A DNA stretch of 42,369 nt, from positions 1 through 42,369 of the forward strand of contig CAIRTM010000064.1 of assembly GCA_903881505.1 (NCBI GenBank), read 5' to 3'. Positions within the stretch are counted from its first letter, which is position 1. Each line of letters starts with the position of its first letter. This document shows positions 34,087 to 41,201 of the stretch, piece after piece. A model generated the notes under the pieces. It saw only the letters and a list, made by a program, of their open reading frames with translations. It was not told the DNA's origin and made no database searches. Both the position numbers and the translations under genes were made by a program. The DNA is from an uncultured delta proteobacterium. Its GTDB lineage: Bacteria; Desulfobacterota; WTBG01; CAIYCZ01; CAIRTM01.

Positions 34087-35286
34087 ATGGACACGATACT
34101 TGCAGGACGAACTGTCGTGCTGGGAATTTCCGGGGGCATCGCGGCCTACAAGGCCGCCGAGCTTGTGCGGCTGCTGGTCAGGGCCGGGGCCGGCGTGCAC
34201 TGCATCATGACCGCTGCCGCACGCGAGTTTATCGGGCCGCTGACCCTGCAGACGCTGACCAAAAATCCCGTGGCGACATCGCTTTTCGATCTCTGGGATG
34301 AGCAAGAGATAGGCCATATCTCCCTGGCAGAACGCGCCGATCTGTGTATCATCGCGCCCGCGACCGCCAACTGTATCGGCAAAATTACGCTGGGCATCGC
34401 CGACGACATGCTTGCAACCGTTGCGATGGCAACCCGGGCGCCGATGCTGATTGCCCCGGCCATGAACGTGAACATGTGGAACAGCCCCGCCGTGCAGGAA
34501 AACATTCGAATTCTGCGGGGACGCGGTGTGCATATCATCGACCCCGAATCCGGGGAACTCGCCTGCGGCACTGAAGGCACGGGCCGGCTTGCCGATATCA
34601 CGGCAATTTTTGAGCGCGCCGCAGCGCTGCTGCAGGTTCAGGATTACCGCGGTGTCAAGGCGCTGGTCACTGCCGGCCCGACCCGCGAATTTCTCGATCC
34701 CGCCCGGTTTCTCAGCAATCCATCATCAGGCAAAATGGGCTATTGCCTGGCAAGGGCCCTGCAGTGGCGGGGTGCGGACGTGACGCTGGTGAGCGGCCCT
34801 GTTGCGCTGCAGCCGCCCCGGGGCGTCAGGCATATCGCGGTGACCAGCGCACGCGACATGGAAGCGGCCGTTAAAGAGCACGCCGGCCAGGCCCGCCTGA
34901 TCATCAAATCCGCGGCCGTTGCCGATTACCGGCCCCGTGAGCAGCTGCGGCAGAAGCAAAAAAAGCAGGGCGGGGCGCTCACCCTCGAGCTTGAGCGCAA
35001 CCCCGACATCCTGGCAGACCTTGGCGCGCGCAAGGGTGATCGCGTGCTTGTCGGGTTCGCGGCGGAAACCGAGAACATGCTGAAGCACGCGCAGGACAAA
35101 CTGCGCGCGAAAAAACTTGATATGATCATTGCCAACGACGTCAGCAGCCCGGGGGCCGGCTTTGCATGCGACACAAACCAGGTCTGCATCCTTACGCCCG
35201 GCGCCGAGCCGGAGCATCTGCCCTGCATGTCGAAGGATCTGCTGGCGCATGCGATCCTTGACAGGATACAAAGGCTGCTGAGCTGA
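34087..35286 (+). CDS. coaBC: Bifunctional phosphopantothenoylcysteine decarboxylase / phosphopantothenate-cysteine ligase CoaBC
   Basis: This 399-residue cytosolic protein performs two coenzyme A steps: ligation of cysteine to 4'-phosphopantothenate and decarboxylation to 4'-phosphopantetheine. The CoaC half (about 1-185, FMN-dependent) has VVLGISGGIAAYKAAELVR, PATANCIGKITLGIADD, APAMNVNMW and GELACGTEGTGRL. The CoaB half has VTAGPTREFLDPARFLSN, SSGKMGYCLARA and IKSAAVADYRP. The ATG at 34087 is preferred because AGGAG lies 8-9 bases before it; an in-frame ATG at 34054 adds 11 residues without a site. The pair coaBC then uracil-DNA glycosylase is familiar from other deltaproteobacteria. Confidence 0.94.
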   Translation: MDTILAGRTVVLGISGGIAAYKAAELVRLLVRAGAGVHCIMTAAAREFIGPLTLQTLTKNPVATSLFDLWDEQEIGHISLAERADLCIIAPATANCIGKITLGIADDMLATVAMATRAPMLIAPAMNVNMWNSPAVQENIRILRGRGVHIIDPESGELACGTEGTGRLADITAIFERAAALLQVQDYRGVKALVTAGPTREFLDPARFLSNPSSGKMGYCLARALQWRGADVTLVSGPVALQPPRGVRHIAVTSARDMEAAVKEHAGQARLIIKSAAVADYRPREQLRQKQKKQGGALTLELERNPDILADLGARKGDRVLVGFAAETENMLKHAQDKLRAKKLDMIIANDVSSPGAGFACDTNQVCILTPGAEPEHLPCMSKDLLAHAILDRIQRLLS

Positions 35287-35409
35287 ACGGAATGGTTATT
35301 ATGCCCGGCGCACAATCCGTTTCGTCCGGACGCCGCATTTTGAACTTTGATGAAGCAATAAAAAGTCAGAAAAACACATATTTCAGACGCGCCCATACAA
35401 CAGTTCGAG

Positions 35410-35512
35410 GGTGAGGCGTGCACATCTGAAGGAATGAGGCGTACATGCCGTACACCGCCATGACTGAGGATACAGCGCAGCGCAGTATCCGGACTTTGTA
35501 CGTATGCGTCAG
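35410..35512. repeat. Dispersed repeat, copy 2
   Basis: GGAATGAGGCGTAC (35431-35444) matches the element at 14787-14800 exactly. The bases around it (35445-35508: CATGCCGTACACCGCC, then CAGCGCAGCGCAG and GGACTTTGTACG) look like the rest of such an element. An imperfect GTGAGGCGTGCAC lies at 35411-35423. Boundaries are approximate. It occupies most of the 256-base gap between coaBC and the glycosylase gene. Confidence 0.45.
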
Positions 35513-35542
35513 CGTTAAACCCTCAACGTTGAACCTTGACCC

Positions 35543-36244
35543 TTGAACGACTCCGCCGCCTCCCTGCATGCGTGCATTGAAAGCCTGTGGCTGCACCTGC
35601 GCTGCCTGCAGCGCGCCGGCCTGAAGTTTGACGCCCTCGCAGCACAGAGCGGGCAGACTGCCTGCGCTCTGGCACCCGGGGAGCAGCTTGCGGCGCTTCG
35701 CAGCGAAACCGCTGACTGCCGGCGCTGCCGGCTGTGCTCAGCCCGCACCCATGTTATATTCGGAGAAGGCAGCGCACGGGCCCGGCTTATGTTTGTCGGC
35801 AGCGCGCCCGACAGAGCCTCGGATGCACAGGGGCGGCCCTTTGCCGGAGAAAGCGGAGAGCTTCTGACCCGTATTATCGAGGCCATCGGACTGCAGCGCT
35901 CACAGGTATACCTGACCGATGCTGTCAAGTGCCTCGCCCCGCAGCAGGACGACCCCGGCGATGATGCCGGTGAGGCCTGTTTCCCGATTCTCAAGCGGCA
36001 GATCGAAATCATTCAGCCCGACATCATCTGCGCGCTCGGCCCGGCTGCCGCACGCACGTTCCGGGAACAGGCATCCGGTGCAGGTCCCGCGCGGGGACAA
36101 TTCCACCGGGCCGGAACGATGCTGGTGATGCCGACCCATCACCCTGAACTGCTGCTGCGCAGGCCGGAGCTGAAGCGGGAAACCTGGATAGATGTGCAGA
36201 GGATACAGCGGGAACTCGAATCCGCGCCGCTGCGGGAAAGATAG
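35543..36244 (+). CDS. Family-4-like uracil-DNA glycosylase with divergent active-site motifs
   Basis: This 233-residue protein has the layout of family 4 (Fe-S) uracil-DNA glycosylases, which excise uracil from DNA. Candidate cluster cysteines are C62 and C65 (RCRLC) with C130 and C146. The HPELLLR block late in the protein is the second catalytic region. The first region is unusual: GSAPDRASDAQGRPF (86-100) where canonical members have GEAPG.EED..GRPF, so both Glu positions are Ser and the Gly is Asp. In the VKC region an Asp (LTDAVKC) replaces the usual Asn. It may be a diverged repair enzyme or have shifted specificity. The start is TTG at 35543; an in-frame TGA at 35537 blocks anything upstream and no ATG precedes the core. 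Confidence 0.77.
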   Translation: MNDSAASLHACIESLWLHLRCLQRAGLKFDALAAQSGQTACALAPGEQLAALRSETADCRRCRLCSARTHVIFGEGSARARLMFVGSAPDRASDAQGRPFAGESGELLTRIIEAIGLQRSQVYLTDAVKCLAPQQDDPGDDAGEACFPILKRQIEIIQPDIICALGPAAARTFREQASGAGPARGQFHRAGTMLVMPTHHPELLLRRPELKRETWIDVQRIQRELESAPLRER

Positions 36245-36262
36245 GCTGTCATGAAGCGCCTG

Positions 36263-36610
36263 CTACAGCGGATCGGCCAGCTCCCGGTCGATGATGTCGG
36301 GGCTGCTGCTATTGTACTGGACAAGGCGCTTGAGGTGGTAGAAGGCGTCCTCATCCATGCCGGTGAAAAAGACGGCGGCTTCCTTTTCCGAACAGCGCAC
36401 GATGCGGCCGTCAATAGCAAACACAGCCTCCGCACCGAGGCTGCAGATTACGCGGCAGGCGGAACCCTCACTGAACCGGCGGTCAGGGCTGCAGCCCATG
36501 CCCCGCAGGCTCAAATCCCAGGTCTGCACGGAAACATCTTCGCTTCCGACAGTCACGGTAACGGAAATGCGCAACGGTACCCGGGTGCGCCTGCGCCGTT
36601 CAGCATCCAT
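36263..36610 (-). CDS. PilZ-domain protein (probable c-di-GMP receptor)
   Basis: This 115-residue soluble protein opens with RRRRTRVPL, matching the RxxxR c-di-GMP-binding motif. About 20 residues later comes DLSLRGMG, matching the (D/N)xSxxG motif, in a beta-barrel-like sequence. Together these predict a functional PilZ domain. There is no output domain, so it probably acts by binding a partner. GAGG lies about eight bases before the ATG. It is convergent with the glycosylase gene (18 bases between stops). The C-terminal tail (YNSSSPDIIDRELADPL) has no recognised feature. Confidence 0.82.
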   Translation of the reverse strand: MDAERRRRTRVPLRISVTVTVGSEDVSVQTWDLSLRGMGCSPDRRFSEGSACRVICSLGAEAVFAIDGRIVRCSEKEAAVFFTGMDEDAFYHLKRLVQYNSSSPDIIDRELADPL

Positions 36611-37054
36611 GCAGAGAGCCTCATTGTTGAGATGTGAATCTCCGGCAGCGGTGCCTGTACATGTTCCTGCCAGCTTCCGCAGACTATTATAAAATAGAAT
36701 ATCCGCAAATCAAACAACAATCTCTGACCGCCGGTTTAGGAAACAGGGCGAATCCGCAGAGGACGTCGGCATGTCTCAGCTCCGGGCCCCGGGGTGCGAG
36801 ACGCTTGACATGCAACCAGCTGTGCAGCCCCGGAAAAGCTGCCTGAAGGCTTTAAAAAATCATCAAGAAAACCCTTGCATTGACCGAACAGATAGACTAA
36901 ACTGAATTTGTTTTTTGGTGAATTCTCTATAAAACCTGATTGCTTTAGCACGCGTTTGTTAATAATACAAGTCGGCTGTGTGCCAAGCAAAGGGCCTGTA
37001 CGTATATACTATTTTCCGACATAACAAACATTAATGCGGCGAAAGGGGAATGAT
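36611..37054 (+). other. Intergenic region upstream of the outer-membrane protein gene
   Basis: These 444 bases contain no gene I can support; the 84-residue minus-strand frame at 36736-36990 has no family signal. The right half is AT-rich. A -35/-10-like pair, TTGCAT (36875-36880) and TAAACT (36898-36903), 17 bases apart, could serve the downstream gene, and a TATACT at 37005-37010 lies nearer the start without a good -35. The left half should hold the PilZ promoter, not evident by eye. Confidence 0.45.
36875..36903 (+). promoter_or_regulatory. Possible sigma70-type promoter for the outer-membrane protein gene
   Basis: TTGCAT (36875-36880) is followed after 17 bases by TAAACT (36898-36903). 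A start near 36910 would give a long leader of about 145 bases. A closer alternative -10 (TATACT, 37005-37010) lacks a convincing -35. Confidence 0.35.
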
Positions 37055-37957
37055 ATGGCCAAAACAATGCTGAAAACTATTCTGATTGCTGTGGTTATCG
37101 TAGCGACCCAGTTCGGGCTCAGCGAAGCCAATGACAATGACCGGGCCCGTTACCAGAAAATCAACACGGACTCGGCCTCGGTTGTCAAATCGGGCACATT
37201 CGAAGTTGACCTGGGCTATACATATATCGAGCAGATCGGCGGAAGAAACGCCGCTTTCAGCGACAGCTTCGGCAATACGAAACAGTCCAAAAGCAACACG
37301 AGATCCCATCAGGCGATGCTCGCCGTTACCTACGGCCTGATGGATAAGATGGATCTTACCGCCCGCATCGGCTGGGCCGACTTCAAGGACAAAGACTATC
37401 CGTATGCTGATTCTCACGGCAACGGGATCACGGACCTTGAAATCGAAACCAAGTATCTTTTCTATCAGGATGACAATAACGGCGTGAAACTGGCCTATGT
37501 GGCCGGCATCAGCGTTCCGATCGGCAGTGAATCGCGCACCCTGCATCTGAATGTCGGCAAAAACTACTGGGCTCTCCTGCAGCGCCTTGTCCTGACAAAA
37601 GACTTGGACAAACAGTGGAACATGAGCGCTGACGTCGGCTACCGCCTGCCCTTCGGCCGCCACCGCGACGCCTACTCACCCGAGTTCGGCCGACGGATGA
37701 CCGATACGCGGGGAACCCTTGAGAGCAACGTAGCGCTCGGCTATACCGGCATCGATTTCCTGCAGCCGATCGTCGAAACAAATTACGCGCATGAATGGCT
37801 CGGCTCAGCCAATGATTCCGACCTGCTGGGGTTCACCGTGGGCGCCGTCGTTCCGATCGACAAGCACTACCTGAGAGTAGGCGTGCAGCGAGACTTCTGG
37901 GGCCGCAATGCTATACGGTCCTACACGCTGAGCGCTGGCCTCACCCTGGCCTTCTAA
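37055..37957 (+). CDS. Outer-membrane beta-barrel protein of the transporter/phenol_MetA_deg type
   Basis: This 300-residue protein has a signal peptide (about 1-26, ending SEAND) and then alternating beta strands ending in the outer-membrane signature ...LTLAF with a terminal Phe. Strand-like segments such as GTFEVDLGYTYIEQ, AMLAVTYGLMDKMDLTARIGW, AYVAGISVPIGS and SADVGYRLPFGRH resemble the 'phenol-degradation MetA' group of predicted beta barrels, whose function is unclear. Substrate unknown. I chose ATG 37055 because AAAGGGGA lies five to eight bases upstream; an earlier ATG at 37034 adds seven residues without a site. A hairpin terminator follows at 37985. The gene looks monocistronic. 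Confidence 0.78.
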   Translation: MAKTMLKTILIAVVIVATQFGLSEANDNDRARYQKINTDSASVVKSGTFEVDLGYTYIEQIGGRNAAFSDSFGNTKQSKSNTRSHQAMLAVTYGLMDKMDLTARIGWADFKDKDYPYADSHGNGITDLEIETKYLFYQDDNNGVKLAYVAGISVPIGSESRTLHLNVGKNYWALLQRLVLTKDLDKQWNMSADVGYRLPFGRHRDAYSPEFGRRMTDTRGTLESNVALGYTGIDFLQPIVETNYAHEWLGSANDSDLLGFTVGAVVPIDKHYLRVGVQRDFWGRNAIRSYTLSAGLTLAF

Positions 37958-37984
37958 AAGCGCATTGTCCAGCATGAAACCACC

Positions 37985-38015
37985 AGCCGGCCCCCTCACG
38001 GGAGCCGGCTTTTTT
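37985..38015 (+). terminator. Rho-independent terminator after the outer-membrane protein gene
   Basis: AGCCGGC (37985-37991) pairs perfectly with GCCGGCT (38004-38010) around a 12-base loop that can pair further internally (CCC/GGG). A T run (38010-38015) follows, 28 bases after the stop codon. Confidence 0.8.
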
Positions 38016-38073
38016 GTGTCCCGGGGCACTCCGTAAAAAGCCCGGACCGACCCCCCCCCCCTGAACCGCATCA

Positions 38074-38496
38074 CTACTCTTCCATCACGACCCTCGTGCG
38101 GAGTTTTTTAACCCGGGAACGGATGCGCTTGCCGGTCAGGCGGCGGCGGAGTTCAGCCCGCGGTACCGTAGTCGCGCGGCGCGCACGCGGAGGCCGCTCC
38201 GCACGCGCGATCAGCGTGCTCAGACGATCAAGCGCGTCGCGGCGGTTGGCCTCCTGCGAGCGGAAACGCCGCGCCTCGATAATCAGATCACCGCCCTGGG
38301 TAAGGCGGCTGCCCGCAAGGCGGGCAAGCCTGAGCTTGATATCATCGCTCAGAGACGCCGAATCGCCGATATTGAAACGAAGCTGAACAGCCGTGGAGGT
38401 TTTATTGACATGCTGCCCCCCCGGGCCCGAGGATCGTATATAGGCAAGACTGATCTCAGACAACGGGATGCGGATTGACGGTGAGATGACAAGCAT
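38074..38496 (-). CDS. arfB: Alternative ribosome-rescue factor ArfB (YaeJ-type peptidyl-tRNA hydrolase)
   Basis: This 140-residue protein has the release-factor catalytic core: SSGPGGQHVNKTSTAVQLRF, with the GGQ tripeptide that hydrolyses peptidyl-tRNA in the ribosome. The C-terminal tail is strongly basic (RRRLTGKRIRSRVKKLRTR), as in ArfB, where it enters the empty mRNA channel of stalled ribosomes. I place the start at ATG 38496, which gives the usual ArfB length; the frame is open further upstream but that segment has no family match. It lies 35 bases after the HesB-like gene on the same strand, and probably shares its transcript. Confidence 0.9.
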   Translation of the reverse strand: MLVISPSIRIPLSEISLAYIRSSGPGGQHVNKTSTAVQLRFNIGDSASLSDDIKLRLARLAGSRLTQGGDLIIEARRFRSQEANRRDALDRLSTLIARAERPPRARRATTVPRAELRRRLTGKRIRSRVKKLRTRVVMEE

Positions 38497-38531
38497 CGGC
38501 TGACGGCACTCTGGAAACGCTCTGTGGGGGT

Positions 38532-38849
38532 TCAGGACCCGGAGCAGCCGCCGGCCGAGCCGCATCCGGAGCAGCCCTCGCCAAAGGAGACGGCCGCGCT
38601 GACCGTAAAGCTGTTATTGAAGAAATCAACTGTTACCGGCTTGATCTGTTCGAAAAACCCGTGTTCTACCACGTAGGTGATGCCGTCGACCACGAACGTC
38701 CGGTCGCCGTCGCGCCGCTCATCCATGCCGACAACCAGGCGGGGACCGCCGCAGGTATTGGTCTTTAAAAAAACACGCAGCGGCTGTGCGTCTTTGTCTG
38801 CAAAAAACTCCTTCAGCTCCTGCCGGGCACGTTCGGTGACCTCGAACAT
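38532..38849 (-). CDS. IscA/HesB-family Fe-S carrier-like protein
   Basis: This 105-residue protein has the HesB/IscA core: FEVTERARQELKEFF at the start, LRVFLKTNTCGGPRLVVGMDE (first Cys in NTCGGP) and a C-terminal Cys group CSGCGSAGGCSGS. Members scaffold or deliver Fe-S clusters. The Cys arrangement differs from standard IscA (C-x2-C in a Gly-rich tail instead of C-x-C), as in a subgroup common in anaerobes. GGGAG lies five bases before the ATG at 38849, which decides this start over longer in-frame ones. It sits 16 bases after the thioesterase gene and 35 before arfB. Confidence 0.84.
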   Translation of the reverse strand: MFEVTERARQELKEFFADKDAQPLRVFLKTNTCGGPRLVVGMDERRDGDRTFVVDGITYVVEHGFFEQIKPVTVDFFNNSFTVSAAVSFGEGCSGCGSAGGCSGS

Positions 38850-38865
38850 ACTGTCTCCCTGAATG

Positions 38866-39255
38866 CTATGCGCAGGCAAGCACATGCCGCTGCGGGGCAA
38901 AGCACGTAAACAAACCGCTGAACACCGCTTCGCCGCCGCGAAGCACGCTGACGCGCACCAGTATCTTTTTATCAATGCGCTGTTCCACGGCGGCCTCGGC
39001 GATCAGGCGCTCGCCGACCCTGACCGGCTTCAAAAAGCGCGCCTCGGCGCTGCCCAAAACCGTGGTGGGATGATTGACCGCGATCATGGCGGCATAATCA
39101 GCCAGGCTGAATACAAAGCCGCCATGGACAAGCCCGCTTGCGTCCGCGGCCATGCACTGCAGGGTAACAAGCTCAACCCGGCTGAAATCAGGCCCTGTCT
39201 CCAGTGCTGTGCCGCTCAAGGTGCAGTCAATGGCTTGATGCGTTGCGATGTTCAT
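38866..39255 (-). CDS. Hotdog-fold thioesterase (PaaI/4HBT-like)
   Basis: The 129 residues form a hotdog domain: LVHGGFVFSLADYAAMIAVNHP is the long central helix with the HGG entry, followed by strands GSAEARFLKPVRVGERLIAEA and KKILVRVSVLRGGEAVFSG. Members usually hydrolyse acyl-CoA or acyl-ACP thioesters; the substrate is unknown. AAGGAG lies eight bases before the ATG at 39255, which decides the start; the frame is open to 39330 but without a site. It heads the minus-strand cluster thioesterase, HesB-like, arfB, and is divergent from serC. On the minus strand a TATAAG-like -10 lies near 39303, without a good -35. Confidence 0.83.
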   Translation of the reverse strand: MNIATHQAIDCTLSGTALETGPDFSRVELVTLQCMAADASGLVHGGFVFSLADYAAMIAVNHPTTVLGSAEARFLKPVRVGERLIAEAAVEQRIDKKILVRVSVLRGGEAVFSGLFTCFAPQRHVLACA

Positions 39256-39368
39256 CACGCTGCTCCTTTTCGGTGCCTGCCCGACGGTAAGGTGTTTCGT
39301 CTTATACCAGAAAAAAAGCTCCTGCGCCACAAAATAGGTCTGCAGCAGGTGCGTATTCCTGTTTTAAT

Positions 39369-39398
39369 TTGACAATTTTACCCTGTCTGCAGTATACT
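39369..39398 (+). promoter_or_regulatory. Strong predicted sigma70-type promoter for serC
   Basis: A perfect TTGACA (39369-39374) and TATACT (39393-39398) are 18 bases apart. The predicted start near 39405 gives an 84-base leader to the serC ATG. No riboswitch-like structure is evident in that leader. Confidence 0.62.
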
Positions 39399-39488
39399 TT
39401 TAAATTTTCGACCCTGCCGCTGCCAGCCTGAAACAGAGCGCCGCGGCAGGACCGGATACGCACAGCCTACACAACAAGGAGAGCACCC

Positions 39489-40577
39489 ATGGCACGCATC
39501 TATAATTTTTCAGCCGGGCCGTCAACCCTGCCGGTCGAAGCGCTCGAGGAAGCCGCCGCCCTGCTGGTTGATTATGAAAACTCCGGCATGTCCCTGGTGG
39601 AGATGAGCCATCGCGGCAAGCAGTATGACGCGGTGCACAACGAAACCATAGCCCTGCTGCGCGACGTCCTGCAGGTGCCCGAAGGCTATCATGTGCTGCT
39701 TCTGCAGGGCGGCGCGACGCTGCAGTTCGGCATGATACCGATGGCCTTTCTAAAGCCCGGCATGAGCGCCGACTATGTCATGACCGGCTCATGGGCCAAA
39801 AAGGCAGCCGAGGACGCACGCGTCGTTGGCTCGGTCACGGTCCCCTGGGACGGCAAAAGCTGCAGCTATACACGCATGCCTTCACAGCAGGAACTGAGCC
39901 TGAATGCGGAAGCCGCCTACGCGCATATCTGTTCCAATGAAACAATCGGCGGCATACAGTGGCAGACCATGCCTGATACCGGCGGCGCGGTTCCGCTGGT
40001 GTGCGACATGTCCTCCGAGATCCTGTCGCGGCCGCTTGACTGGGGGAAAATCGACATGGTCTATGCCGGAGCGCAGAAAAACCTGGCGCCGGCCGGCATG
40101 GCCCTGGTAATCATGAGTGAACGCATGGCATCCATGGCCCGCACGGACCTGCCCGCCTACCTGCGCTATGACCTGCACATCAAGGAAAATTCGCTCTACA
40201 ACACGCCCCCGACATTCGTGATCTGGATGACGCAGCTCACGCTCAAATGGATAAAAAAGATCGGTGGCATGGCCGAGATAGAGCGCCGCCGCGATGAGAA
40301 GGCCGGCATGCTGTACAAGGCAATCGACGGCAGCGGCGGCTATTACCGCTGCCCGGTAGATCCTGCCAGCCGATCGGCCATGAACGTGGTGTGGCGCCTG
40401 CCCGGCGAAGAGCTGGAAAACCAGTTTATCAAGCAGGCACAGGCACAGGGCCTGAGCGGCTTGAAGGGCCACCGCTCCGTGGGCGGATGCAGGGCGTCAA
40501 TCTACAACGCCATGCCGCTCGAGGGCGTCAGGGCCCTGACTGATTTCATGGGGACCTTCATGAAAAAGAACGGCTGA
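39489..40577 (+). CDS. serC: Phosphoserine aminotransferase SerC
   Basis: The 362 residues match SerC, a PLP enzyme that makes 3-phosphoserine from 3-phosphohydroxypyruvate and glutamate. Motifs: YNFSAGPSTLPVEALEEA at the N-terminus, LVEMSHRGKQYDAVHNE, LLLQGGATLQFGMIPMAF, CDMSSEILSRPLDW and DMVYAGAQKNLAPAGMALVI, whose Lys forms the Schiff base with PLP. The tail GLSGLKGHRSVGGCRASIYN binds substrate phosphate. AAGGAG lies eight bases before the ATG, and a strong promoter is upstream. serA and serB are not in the window. Two hairpin terminators follow in the same orientation. Confidence 0.95.
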   Translation: MARIYNFSAGPSTLPVEALEEAAALLVDYENSGMSLVEMSHRGKQYDAVHNETIALLRDVLQVPEGYHVLLLQGGATLQFGMIPMAFLKPGMSADYVMTGSWAKKAAEDARVVGSVTVPWDGKSCSYTRMPSQQELSLNAEAAYAHICSNETIGGIQWQTMPDTGGAVPLVCDMSSEILSRPLDWGKIDMVYAGAQKNLAPAGMALVIMSERMASMARTDLPAYLRYDLHIKENSLYNTPPTFVIWMTQLTLKWIKKIGGMAEIERRRDEKAGMLYKAIDGSGGYYRCPVDPASRSAMNVVWRLPGEELENQFIKQAQAQGLSGLKGHRSVGGCRASIYNAMPLEGVRALTDFMGTFMKKNG

Positions 40578-40585
40578 AAAAAACA

Positions 40586-40611
40586 AGGGCCGGCCCATCG
40601 GGGCCGGCTCT
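40586..40611 (+). terminator. Hairpin terminator 1 after serC
   Basis: GCCGGCCC (40589-40596) and GGGCCGGC (40601-40608) form a perfect 8-bp stem with the loop ATCG. It extends outward to 40586/40611 with A-T and G-C pairs and one G-T. It is followed by only a short T run (TTTG). Stop codon to stem is 8 bases. Confidence 0.72.
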
Positions 40612-40631
40612 TTGTATGCGGTTTGCTCGAT

Positions 40632-40663
40632 CGGCGCTCATCTAAGGGGCGCCGTATTTTTTT
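40632..40663 (+). terminator. Hairpin terminator 2 after serC
   Basis: CGGCGC (40632-40637) pairs with GCGCCG (40649-40654) around an 11-base loop, followed by TATTTTTTT (40655-40663). It is plus-strand oriented and lies 21 bases after the first hairpin, so it is either a back-up terminator for serC or protection for the opposite RRM gene. Confidence 0.6.
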
Positions 40664-40692
40664 GCAGTCATGCAGGCAATACCGCCCGCCGT

Positions 40693-40971
40693 TCAGCGCC
40701 GGCTGCGGCCCTCTGCGCGGGAACGCGGCGGCTGGGCTTCGCTCACAATAATGCCGCGGCCGTAAATCGCGGTGCGGTTCAGCTGACGGATCGCTTCGCG
40801 TGCGTCGTTTTCAGTGGCCATCTCGACAAACGCAAACCCCTTGGACTGACCGGTAAACGTATCAAGGACGATTTTCGCGGAAAGGCATTTTCCGGCCTCG
40901 GAAAACTTCGCCACGAGGTCTTCCTCGGTAGCGCGGTATGATACATTGCCTACGTATAATTTGGTCGGCAT
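40693..40971 (-). CDS. RRM-domain RNA-binding protein
   Basis: This 92-residue single RNA-recognition-motif protein has RNP2 (KLYVGNVSY) near the N-terminus and RNP1 (KGFAFVEM) in the middle, followed by a basic tail (RSRAEGRSRR). The aromatic residues that stack on bases are present in both motifs. Bacterial proteins of this type bind RNA and are often cold- or stress-linked, but no target is evident. It starts 5 bases after the rpsU stop, so it is probably translated with ribosomal protein S21. The ribosome-binding site is weak and lies in the 3' end of rpsU. Confidence 0.9.
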   Translation of the reverse strand: MPTKLYVGNVSYRATEEDLVAKFSEAGKCLSAKIVLDTFTGQSKGFAFVEMATENDAREAIRQLNRTAIYGRGIIVSEAQPPRSRAEGRSRR

Positions 40972-40976
40972 GATAC

Positions 40977-41156
40977 TCAGTATTTTTTGCGTTTGCGCTT
41001 GGCGGCTTCGGCCTGCTTGCGTTTTTTCTTTATGCTGGGCTTCTCATGGAACCGCCTGCGGCGGAGCTCTTTCTGGAGCCCGTCACGCTGCACCTTGCGC
41101 TTCAGGACCCTGATGGCTTTTTCTATGTCACCGTTTACCCGCACATCAATCGACAT
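40977..41156 (-). CDS. rpsU: 30S ribosomal protein S21
   Basis: This 59-residue very basic protein is S21, a small-subunit protein near the mRNA/anti-Shine-Dalgarno site. It reads MSIDVRVNGDIEKAIRVLKR at the start and continues with the family pattern Q.DG...ELRRRRFHEKPSIKKKRK, ending KRKRKKY. The usual E. coli-like protein is about 70 residues; this shorter form is common outside gamma-proteobacteria. AAGGAAG lies about seven bases before the ATG at 41156. It sits 45 bases after the ppiC-type gene and 5 bases before the RRM gene on the same strand, so the three may be one transcript. Confidence 0.92.
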   Translation of the reverse strand: MSIDVRVNGDIEKAIRVLKRKVQRDGLQKELRRRRFHEKPSIKKKRKQAEAAKRKRKKY

Positions 41157-41201
41157 AATGCTTCCTTCTCTTCATGGATATGGCGTATTGGGATACCTGT
41201 T

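Noticed and set aside
35515-35550. TTGAAC/TTGACC near-repeats upstream of the glycosylase gene as a repeat array or promoter
   Set aside because: The units are irregular (CAACGTTGAACC, TTGACCC, TTGAACG), too few and too short to be called an array, and no matching -10 is present.
36736-36990. 84-residue minus-strand open frame
   Set aside because: No ribosome-binding site, AT-rich random-looking sequence and no motif; it overlaps the likely promoter region of the outer-membrane protein gene.
37034-37054. Start of the outer-membrane protein at 37034
   Set aside because: It adds only MRRKGND before a good signal peptide, and the AAAGGGGA ribosome-binding site is placed for the ATG at 37055.
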